Positions 1 to 7,203 of a DNA stretch of 10,803 nt are shown here, piece after piece (positions within the stretch are counted from its first letter, which is position 1; the number at the start of each line of letters is the position of its first letter). Location: assembly GCA_021796135.1 (NCBI GenBank), contig JAJYOQ010000109.1, positions 1 to 10,803 on the forward strand. The letters run 5' to 3'. The position numbers were made by a program, and so were the translations under genes. Below the pieces are notes generated by a model. The model ran no database searches, had not been told where the DNA came from, and was given only the letters and a program-made list of their open reading frames with translations. Source of the stretch: Bacteroidota bacterium (GTDB lineage Bacteria; Bacteroidota; Ignavibacteria; Ignavibacteriales; Ignavibacteriaceae).

Positions 1-800
1 ACAGTAAATGAGCCGAAGATGTAATGCTTATTTATAATTTTACTTAAAAATTTTTCATTTACTATACCTTTATGATGGATCAGTAAGTTTCTATATTCTA
101 TAGCTTCGTTTATAACATTATAGTTTTCTTGTTTCTTCAAATCAATATTCGTTGGCTTACGATTTAAAAAAACTATCCTGTCATTCCACGACCTAATGTC
201 ATCCAATTGTTTATTTACTATGATTTCCAAAATTGTTTCATAGTTATCTAATATTTCTTCGTATGTTATATTTACTTTTAAGTTTTTTCTTGATTCTTCA
301 ACGTTATTAAATATCCACTTAAGCATATTGTTTATAAAAGCTTCAAATAATGTAATGATTGAGATCAATGACTGTTCATATAATATCTCAGATTTGTAAA
401 TATTCAGTTCGTCTCCAAAATCTTTCAAATCATAATCATCGCTACTTAGATCTAAATCTTCTAAAGTTTGTTCAAAATTACCTTCTGCTATGTAATATAG
501 CATGTAAAGTGCATAGCTAGAAAACTTTATATATGATTGTAGGCGCTCAATGTTATAATTAAAATCCTCCATTGGCTCCGTAATTCCATATTTTGAAATT
601 GAAGAAATTAAGAAACCATTATTTTTAATAAACTCTTTAAACTTTGGGTCTGTTCCTTCTAATTCTGGTTCGGTTAAGGTAAAGGTTGATTTTGATATGT
701 TTAAAGCTTGCGCAAAAGTACTTTCATCCCACATGTTTTCATCTTTAAACTTTAACATATTAGAATATAACGATTGTGCTATTTCTGCTTTAATATTCAT
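1..800 (-). CDS. HEPN-domain protein, putative RNase effector (3' end missing)
   Basis: Translating the minus strand from the ATG at 800 gives an open frame of 266 codons that runs off the left edge, so the C-terminus is missing. The N-terminal half (residues about 1-140) is not recognised and ends in a very acidic stretch (about 118-135). From residue about 144 a helix with the core F152-E153-A154-F155 is followed by R237-N238 and H242-H243. That spacing is the RX4H motif of HEPN domains, where the Arg and His form the RNA-cleavage site; the 'FEAF' helix also resembles the HEPN group found in abortive-infection and toxin proteins (MAE_28990/RiboL-PSP-like). No transmembrane segment is evident. 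The gene starts 10 bases after the preceding nuclease-like gene and is probably cotranscribed. GC content is low here, about 22-30% in sampled rows. The family call rests on motif and helical context; a non-catalytic HEPN fold is possible. RNase activity is inferred. Confidence 0.65.
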   Translation of the reverse strand, partial: MNIKAEIAQSLYSNMLKFKDENMWDESTFAQALNISKSTFTLTEPELEGTDPKFKEFIKNNGFLISSISKYGITEPMEDFNYNIERLQSYIKFSSYALYMLYYIAEGNFEQTLEDLDLSSDDYDLKDFGDELNIYKSEILYEQSLISIITLFEAFINNMLKWIFNNVEESRKNLKVNITYEEILDNYETILEIIVNKQLDDIRSWNDRIVFLNRKPTNIDLKKQENYNVINEAIEYRNLLIHHKGIVNEKFLSKIINKHYIFGSFT

Positions 801-810
801 TATTCTAATT

Positions 811-1713
811 CTAATTTAGTTCATAACTTTTAAGCAATAATGATTTTGCTTTTTCAAAAGCATCTATACTATTAATTCTTATTTCCAAATCGCCGGTACC
901 CCAATGGCCGATTTTTCTTACATCTCTTGTATATCCTTTTTCGAGATTTATTGTTGTAGGATCTAATTTAACATAGATGATAATTGATTTATTCTGAGGC
1001 TGTACTTCTATAGTTGCAAAGTTTTTTATTTTTCTGAAGGCAATATATTTTTTTAATTCTTTCATAACCACATCATCACCTAAAGCCAAAAGAAAAGATT
1101 TTATTGATTCAAATATATCTTTTATTTGAACATTTGATTTATCCAAAAGTTCAACTGCAGTAGGATACTTATATTTTGTTTTTCTCGGTTTCTCAATTTC
1201 CACGCTGTCATCAGAAACAGAATTTACCAATTCAAGAAGCATTAGATTATCATATTTCTTATAACGTATTAATTCAATATTCCTTTTTATTTGCTGTATT
1301 GCATGAGAGTCGTATTTAGTATAATCACCGGCAATACAAATTAACCTTGCATTATCCCATTCGATTGCATCGGAAATTTTATTTCCCAGTTTTTTCATTA
1401 CAAGCAGTTGGAACTCTGCTTTGTGGTCTAATAACCAGTCAAGATAGAACAAGCCTTGATTAATTACGTTTTCGTTGGTTGCTCTTTTGAATTCAATTAT
1501 GACAGGACAATTATTTTCATCGATGCCGAGAGTATCGATACGACCGCCATGTTTTAGGCCGGTTGAATATTCTGAAACGAGAAACTTAATACCAAGAAAA
1601 TCGTCAAGGTGAGTTTCGATTAAGTCTTGAAGTGATTTTTCTACTGATACAGATTTGCCTTCAAGTTCGGTTATTTTATTTTTAGAGATGTGAAAAAGTT
1701 TTATGTCTGACAT
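811..1713 (-). CDS. PD-(D/E)XK nuclease-like protein with C-terminal DUF5655
   Basis: This 300-residue protein has two parts. Residues about 20-165 look like a NucS/RecB-type PD-(D/E)XK fold: E25 in a helix, GGRID with D60, IIEFK with E74 and K76 on the next strand, then Q86 and Y90 in the following helix. All the usual metal- and DNA-contacting positions are present, so the site looks functional. Residues about 200-298 match the small DUF5655 domain, including YIAF (223-226), KNFATI (230-235) and the signature GHWGTGD (269-275); its function is unknown, and it is often attached to nuclease-like or restriction-associated proteins. The ATG at 1713 lies 15 bases after the metallopeptidase stop, with only a weak purine stretch as ribosome binding site, so translation probably depends on the upstream gene. 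The substrate cannot be read from the sequence. A role in restricting or processing foreign DNA is inferred from fold and neighbours. Confidence 0.8.
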   Translation of the reverse strand: MSDIKLFHISKNKITELEGKSVSVEKSLQDLIETHLDDFLGIKFLVSEYSTGLKHGGRIDTLGIDENNCPVIIEFKRATNENVINQGLFYLDWLLDHKAEFQLLVMKKLGNKISDAIEWDNARLICIAGDYTKYDSHAIQQIKRNIELIRYKKYDNLMLLELVNSVSDDSVEIEKPRKTKYKYPTAVELLDKSNVQIKDIFESIKSFLLALGDDVVMKELKKYIAFRKIKNFATIEVQPQNKSIIIYVKLDPTTINLEKGYTRDVRKIGHWGTGDLEIRINSIDAFEKAKSLLLKSYELN

Positions 1714-1728
1714 AATATTTACTTTAAT

Positions 1729-2391
1729 TTAGTAAAAATTGCTATATTTATTTAACCATTTAATTGCTTTATCAAAATCAGGATGGATTAACTTAACCTT
1801 TAACCAAAACTTATTTGAATGATCCATTATTTGTGTGTGTACTAATTCGTGAACTACTAAGTAATCTAAAACATATAAAGGTGTTTGGATTAAGCGCCAA
1901 TTAAATGAAAGATTTTTATTTTTTGAACAGTTACCCCATTTCGATTTTTGGCTTCGAATAAAAACACGATTATACTTGAAGTTATATTTGGAAGTATAAT
2001 GTTCAAGCCTCCCAATAATTAACCTTCGGGCTTCTTTTTTTAGCCACTTCCTTTGAATTTTTTTATTTAATAAATCTTTTCCTGAACGTACAGTTTTATG
2101 AATGTGATTTATTATGACTTTGTTTTTTAATTCGGAGTAATAAAAGTAGCGATATCTTTCACCTAAATAAAAGATTTGGTTCCTTTGAAGCTTTATAGGC
2201 TTATTGCGGGAACTAAAGTAAGCAAGCTTACTTTCAATCCATTTTTCTTTCTGTTTTAAGATTAATTCTATTTCTCTTTCAGAGAATGAATTGGGAGCTA
2301 TTAGATGGACTGATAAATCTTCTCTTACTTTTATTCTTGCATGCTTAACTTCTCTTCTTTCTATTTTATATTTAGGAGCCAATGCTATCAT
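1729..2391 (-). CDS. YgjP-like (DUF45) zinc metallopeptidase
   Basis: This 220-residue protein has the full layout of the YgjP/DUF45 family, relatives of SprT and M48 peptidases. A beta-rich, basic N-terminal half contains the family helix ending KWIESK (about 50-55). Then comes RSQKSKWGNCS (147-157), and the zinc site HELVH (181-185) with a third ligand at H191 in DHSNKFW (190-196). Length is normal for the family. There is no signal peptide or membrane helix, so the protein is cytoplasmic. Its ATG overlaps the hsdR stop as ATGA (2388-2391), which implies translational coupling to the restriction subunit. Genes of this family often sit beside type I hsdR, but the natural substrate is not known. 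By analogy with ClpXP-dependent restriction alleviation, HsdR turnover is a possible but unproven role. The family call is firm; the function is open. Confidence 0.88.
   Translation of the reverse strand: MIALAPKYKIERREVKHARIKVREDLSVHLIAPNSFSEREIELILKQKEKWIESKLAYFSSRNKPIKLQRNQIFYLGERYRYFYYSELKNKVIINHIHKTVRSGKDLLNKKIQRKWLKKEARRLIIGRLEHYTSKYNFKYNRVFIRSQKSKWGNCSKNKNLSFNWRLIQTPLYVLDYLVVHELVHTQIMDHSNKFWLKVKLIHPDFDKAIKWLNKYSNFY
2388..2391 (-). other. ATGA stop/start overlap, hsdR to metallopeptidase
   Basis: Read on the minus strand the four bases are ATGA: the ATG at 2391-2389 starts the metallopeptidase and the TGA at 2390-2388 ends hsdR. This arrangement usually reflects translation by reinitiation. 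It fits the lack of a good separate ribosome binding site and ties output of the two proteins together. Confidence 0.9.
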
Positions 2392-5300
2392 TCTATGCTA
2401 TAATGTTGAATTATTCTTTTTATTATTCTATCAACTAATTCTTTATCGTCACTTATATTTACGGACTCATATTCATCAAAATCAGCAAAGATTTTTAGAT
2501 CAACTTCAATACGTTTAATCTCTGCATCGCTATCTTGCCACCCGGTATAAATTTTATTTTTAATTCTTTGTGCTAATTTTTTAGCAAAATCTTTAGCGAT
2601 TTCTAAATCAAGATCTTCATCGCGTGCGTTTTTAATTTCAATATAAATGTCAAAACTTCCACGGTCATTAAAACCCATTTTCTGAGGTAATGTTGCAGCT
2701 TGCTCCACTTCACCAAATAATTCTTCTAAGTCTTTTAATAAATCGGAAATGGATTTTGTATTGCTTTCTTTTTCTTTTATAAGTTCATCCAGGCGTTCTT
2801 GAAATTCAACGTAAACCGGGTTGTCAATTTCATTTCTTCGAATTACTGTCTCTATATCCCTAATAATTTTTTCTGCTTTATCTGAAGCGGATAGTTTAGA
2901 AGATTTTAGGTTATCTAAATATTTGTCGTCTATATGGATAGTGGGAAGATGATTTTTAAGATCTACGCTGCTGCTTTCTTCAATTAGTTTACGAGTCTTA
3001 CCTGCATAGATTTCAGGATCAAAATCTAATCGTCTAAATTCTTCAAGATAAATTTCATATATAGCAACCAGCCATTTATATCTTGACAAATGTACACGTA
3101 ATTCCGGATGTGGTGCTGTTGCTTCAAATAATTGTACAACATCACGATAGTTAGATTCAAATATTGCTTGATCTACTTTGTCTAAAATTCTTACTATGGC
3201 AATCGAACATTCATAGGTATCTTCAAACTTAATATCATTAAAGGGCTCAAGAGCTATATCTAAGAATTTAGGGAATTCTTTTACCAAACTTTCAACATCT
3301 TCAAATTCAGTAATGTCTTCAGGATCATAATTTAGAGCTTCATTATAATTTTTAAAGACACCTATATAATCTACAATGCGACCATATTCTTTTGATAAAC
3401 CAGTAACTGGATCATCATAAGGGCGATTTGTACGAGCAATTGCTTGCAATAGATTGTGATCACGTAAAGGGCTATCTAAATACATTGTTTGCTCAATTGG
3501 CGCATCGAAACCAGTTAAAAGCATATTACAAACAATTAATATTTTAAGATTATTATCTTTATCTGTAATTCGTTTCTTGAATTGATTTATTAATCTTTTC
3601 CGTTCACCATCTTCTAAATAATGATCTTTATATAAATTATATCTTTCCTCATCATCATAATGGCTTTTTGAAAATACGATGGACATTTCAGATGCATTAA
3701 AATATTTTTTTAATTCATTATAATAGAGAGCACAGGCTTCTTTATCACAGGTGACAATCTGAACTTTATAACCTTGAGGTTCGACCACACTTCTAAAATC
3801 TTCTGCGATGTCTTTAGCTATAGCTTCTATACGTTCAGAATGCTTTAAAAATGTTTTCCAGGTTTGTGTTCTTCTCTGGACTAAAGCTCTCTCTTCTTCG
3901 TTAAGATCAGCGGTTATTTCTTGCCATCCAAGTTTTAACTTTTCTTTATCCAGGAACCATTGCTGCGGGCCAAATGTATATCGAACAGGAACTGTTGCAC
4001 CGTCTCTAATTGAGTCTACAATATCATATCTATCAAGATAATATTCCTTAAAATTTCTGCCTTCACGGATTCCAAAATCTCGAATTGTTTTATCTATTGG
4101 AGTTCCGGTAAAAGCAAATTGACGTGCATTTGGAAGAACAGATCTAAGCTCAATCTGATATTCACCATATTGAGTGCGGTGTGCTTCGTCAATTAGAATT
4201 ATCACATTTTCTCTTTCATCTTTCACATCACCCAGATCTTGAAACTTTTGAATTGTTGTGATTATAACTTCTGCCGGTTTGCCGATTATTTTTGATTTGA
4301 GTATCGGAATTGTAGCTGGAACTGAAGTATTAGGAAATTCGCAATCATCAAAAGTACCGCCCATTTGTTCTTTTAGATCTTTGCGGTCAACTACAATGTA
4401 AACTGTGGGATCGTTTAACTTTGGATGTTGGCGTAATTTATATGAGGTATAGAGCATTGTAAGGCTTTTCCCCGAACCTTGAGTATGCCAGATAACACCG
4501 GATTTTTTATCTTGTTCAACAACACGATCAACAATTTTATTACCGGCACGAAGCTGCTGATAACGAGCAACTTTTTTAACAACGCCGCTTTCAAGTGTTC
4601 TTTCAAAAACAAGGTAGTGCTGAAGAATATCAAGTACACGTGCAGGCTGAAGCAAACCTACAACGCCTCTTTTCATTTGTTCATATTCAGGAATATTGTG
4701 GTGATAGTAACCATCTTCTTTTATTTCCGCTTTACATAAATCATTTGCAGGATTAAGAATAGGATTATCGAAATGGGCATCAATGATTGTATCCTTCCAT
4801 TCACTGAAGTAAGAGGCAGAGGCACCAGGAATACCATACTTAGTTATTCGTCCGTTACAGGCAACGCCAAAACCGTGACACATAAATAATTTATCGGCAC
4901 GTTTTGAGTAAGTATTAAACTGCTTTACACCTTGCATCCAATTAACACTTTTTTTAGCACGCTGCTTTGCTTCTATTGGGACAATAGGAATTCCATTAAT
5001 CAACAGCACAATATCGGTTTTAATCATCTCGACGCCTTGCACCCAATACTGATTGGTTACTAAAAAATCATTCGCCCAGATATTATTAAAGTCTATGAAA
5101 TAAAAATCCCGGTCTTTCCCGTTAATTGTAACGGTTACACCTTTAACAAGCTTATCGAGAAATTTTTCATTACCAAGGATTGGATCGGGGTGATTTAGAT
5201 GCTGGTTTAATTGTTCTAATACAGTTTGGGCGGCTGTATCATCAATATCATTAAATAATTTTATTTTTTCTTTTAGGATAGGTTCAATAATAGGATTAGA

Positions 5301-5414
5301 AAAGGGCCGGAAATAAACTTTTAATTCATCTTTCGACTGATGATGCCAGCCCATTTTAGAAAGCCATTCTGTGACGGGTTTTTCAACTGAGTTTAGTTCT
5401 GATAAATTGCTCAT
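2388..5414 (-). CDS. hsdR: Type I restriction endonuclease subunit R
   Basis: HsdR is the motor and nuclease subunit of the R2M2S complex: it translocates DNA using ATP and cuts at a distance from an unmethylated target. The N-terminal nuclease domain shows D134, E148-x-K150 and the Q165-x3-Y169 motif typical of type I enzymes. The superfamily 2 helicase motor follows: motif I TQGSGKS (311-317), motif II DEAH (409-412), motif III FTGTP (435-439), motif V LLTGFDAP (632-639) and motif VI QAIARTNRP (657-665). The C-terminal third is helical, acidic and lysine-rich and would bind the methyltransferase core. At 1008 residues it is close to EcoR124I HsdR, and the motif wording also points to that (type IC) group. 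All motifs are intact, so it should be active. It starts 11 bases after the GmrSD-like gene, with only a weak AAGAA before the ATG, and its stop overlaps the metallopeptidase start. Confidence 0.97.
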   Translation of the reverse strand: MSNLSELNSVEKPVTEWLSKMGWHHQSKDELKVYFRPFSNPIIEPILKEKIKLFNDIDDTAAQTVLEQLNQHLNHPDPILGNEKFLDKLVKGVTVTINGKDRDFYFIDFNNIWANDFLVTNQYWVQGVEMIKTDIVLLINGIPIVPIEAKQRAKKSVNWMQGVKQFNTYSKRADKLFMCHGFGVACNGRITKYGIPGASASYFSEWKDTIIDAHFDNPILNPANDLCKAEIKEDGYYHHNIPEYEQMKRGVVGLLQPARVLDILQHYLVFERTLESGVVKKVARYQQLRAGNKIVDRVVEQDKKSGVIWHTQGSGKSLTMLYTSYKLRQHPKLNDPTVYIVVDRKDLKEQMGGTFDDCEFPNTSVPATIPILKSKIIGKPAEVIITTIQKFQDLGDVKDERENVIILIDEAHRTQYGEYQIELRSVLPNARQFAFTGTPIDKTIRDFGIREGRNFKEYYLDRYDIVDSIRDGATVPVRYTFGPQQWFLDKEKLKLGWQEITADLNEEERALVQRRTQTWKTFLKHSERIEAIAKDIAEDFRSVVEPQGYKVQIVTCDKEACALYYNELKKYFNASEMSIVFSKSHYDDEERYNLYKDHYLEDGERKRLINQFKKRITDKDNNLKILIVCNMLLTGFDAPIEQTMYLDSPLRDHNLLQAIARTNRPYDDPVTGLSKEYGRIVDYIGVFKNYNEALNYDPEDITEFEDVESLVKEFPKFLDIALEPFNDIKFEDTYECSIAIVRILDKVDQAIFESNYRDVVQLFEATAPHPELRVHLSRYKWLVAIYEIYLEEFRRLDFDPEIYAGKTRKLIEESSSVDLKNHLPTIHIDDKYLDNLKSSKLSASDKAEKIIRDIETVIRRNEIDNPVYVEFQERLDELIKEKESNTKSISDLLKDLEELFGEVEQAATLPQKMGFNDRGSFDIYIEIKNARDEDLDLEIAKDFAKKLAQRIKNKIYTGWQDSDAEIKRIEVDLKIFADFDEYESVNISDDKELVDRIIKRIIQHYSIE

Positions 5415-5425
5415 TTCTTATTAAA

Positions 5426-7192
5426 CTATTTTATTTTTAAGGCTTTAGTATTTATTTCTAATATTTCGCCGACTTCGTTACAAAACCAATTGTGCCTATC
5501 TTTCATACTTTCTTCAATCCATTTGCCGGAATATTTTTTATCTTCAAAATCTTTTACAATATTTTGAGTAATATTAAAAGCAGTTATCTTTTGATTTTTA
5601 TCATCATATTTGCCTTTACCCTTATAGACTTTGATTTTTGTTTTAAAAGGATTATTACTTGCTTCAATGTTTTTACTACCACTTAGAAGAGTTAAATTAC
5701 CAGGCTTTTCCATCCATTTCAATGCAATATCATCCTTTATATAGTCCCATTCGGGAAATTTTTTGTATTCGTGTGGTAAGATATGTTCAAGATGTACATC
5801 TCTATTTAATTCGATAAAAGATATTTTAGAATCATCGGCTGAATTATATTCTAACAGTGCCAGTAATGGTTTACACCAAGAATAAAAAGATATATCTTTA
5901 GATAAATTATTAAGAGCTGAATTAACAATATCATCTTCTTTTATTTTATTGTTTATTTCTTTCTCAATTTCGGTTATATCTTTATTTTCTTTCAACCATT
6001 TTATAACATTAAAAGAAGTTTGCTTTACGGCTGATAGAGTTCTGCCTGCAACCCAATACAAAAAATAAAATCTTCTTAAAACCTTCTTCAATTTTTTTAG
6101 GTCTTTATATTTTCTATGTATTGCTGTTGTTAAAATGCTTCTCCAATAGACTGTCCAAGGCAAATACCAAAAAGAGAACAAAATTTTATCGTTAGTTACG
6201 TCATATATTTCTTTTTTATACGCCTTTACGAATGCTTTGAAATCACTTATAACATCTAATGGCTTTTTCATTTTGAAATCAATTTGTAATTCTTCAAAAA
6301 GTGATTTGCGTGGGTTTTGAGCCAAAAGGTAATATTCGTACATAGTTAGTATGTTATTCAAATTATCATAAGAATCTTTAGCATATTGTTCAATTTCTCT
6401 CCAATCAGAGACAAAAGCACCTTCCTTCTTTTTTAAAATATCAGGATCAGAATTAAATTCTTTTTGAATTTTTTCAAGAAGATAACTTTTGACTAGATCT
6501 GCAGCAGTTAAATCTAATCCACGATCATTTAATACTTGGAAAAGTTTAATGGCAAATTCAGTAGTTGAACAATCAATGCGTATAATTTTTACTTTATTGA
6601 ACAAATAATTTATAAACTCACCGCACTTTTTTTCACCTATATCTTTACACTTTTCAGTAAAGAGGAAGGCAGTATTTTCAAATTTATAGATTGGTTCTTC
6701 ATCTTTTCTAACGTCAGGTTTCGAAGGTTTTGTAAAACCCGTTGTATTGCCATCGATAATAGTATTTTGAAAATCCGTATGATGTTGATCGTGCGTATGA
6801 AGCTTCAGCCTTTTAACTTTCCCTTTTTGCTGGATAGCATCCTTAATTGTGTCAATATCTATGTTAGTCGGATCATCATCGGTATGATTATTTATTTTAG
6901 GATACAGATCGCGAATGACACAGAACAATATCATTAAAGTAGTAATACGCTGCTGACCATCAACTAAATCCATATAAGAAACTGTTGATAATGGTTTGGC
7001 TGTAATTATTGAACCTAAAAAATAATTAGTATCATCATTTAAGAAAGAAGTATAAATATCATCCCATAATTTGTCAATGTGCTCATCTTCCCATTTATAT
7101 GGTCTTTGATAAATTGGCACTTGATAAAAAGCGTCAGCATCACAAAAAAGTTGATTAATGGAAAGGCTCTTTGGATTAAATTTATCTTCCAT
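5426..7192 (-). CDS. GmrSD-like DUF262-DUF1524 protein
   Basis: This 588-residue protein has both halves of the GmrS/GmrD type IV restriction architecture on one chain. The N-terminal DUF262 (ParB/sulfiredoxin-like, nucleotide-binding) part shows IYQRPYKW (27-34), FLGSI (58-62), LVDGQQR (76-82) and LNDRGLDLT (221-229). A helical middle follows. The C-terminal DUF1524 part has a His-Me finger (HNH-like) nuclease site: HLEHILPH (467-474), GNLTLL (498-503) and the asparagine-rich KNIEASNNP (507-515). The catalytic His and the Asn positions are present, so it should be active. Known relatives use NTP hydrolysis to restrict DNA with modified cytosines (GmrSD, BrxU) or act with phosphorothioate systems (SspE). 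The target here cannot be predicted. It has its own good ribosome binding site (7199-7203) and sits between hsdS and hsdR, so it is probably made together with the type I system. Length is typical for a fused member. Confidence 0.9.
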   Translation of the reverse strand: MEDKFNPKSLSINQLFCDADAFYQVPIYQRPYKWEDEHIDKLWDDIYTSFLNDDTNYFLGSIITAKPLSTVSYMDLVDGQQRITTLMILFCVIRDLYPKINNHTDDDPTNIDIDTIKDAIQQKGKVKRLKLHTHDQHHTDFQNTIIDGNTTGFTKPSKPDVRKDEEPIYKFENTAFLFTEKCKDIGEKKCGEFINYLFNKVKIIRIDCSTTEFAIKLFQVLNDRGLDLTAADLVKSYLLEKIQKEFNSDPDILKKKEGAFVSDWREIEQYAKDSYDNLNNILTMYEYYLLAQNPRKSLFEELQIDFKMKKPLDVISDFKAFVKAYKKEIYDVTNDKILFSFWYLPWTVYWRSILTTAIHRKYKDLKKLKKVLRRFYFLYWVAGRTLSAVKQTSFNVIKWLKENKDITEIEKEINNKIKEDDIVNSALNNLSKDISFYSWCKPLLALLEYNSADDSKISFIELNRDVHLEHILPHEYKKFPEWDYIKDDIALKWMEKPGNLTLLSGSKNIEASNNPFKTKIKVYKGKGKYDDKNQKITAFNITQNIVKDFEDKKYSGKWIEESMKDRHNWFCNEVGEILEINTKALKIK

Positions 7193-7198
7193 ATTATT

Positions 7199-7203
7199 TC
7201 CTT
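7199..7203 (-). promoter_or_regulatory. Ribosome binding site of the GmrSD-like gene
   Basis: On the minus strand AAGGA lies six bases before the ATG at 7192 and overlaps the TAA stop of hsdS (7202-7204). It is one of only two strong Shine-Dalgarno sequences in the window. It supports the chosen start and suggests this gene can be translated at a level independent of hsdS. Confidence 0.8.

Noticed and set aside
801..810. Terminator or separate promoter between the nuclease-like gene and the HEPN gene
   Set aside because: Only ten AT-rich bases separate them, with no stem-loop and no room for promoter elements.
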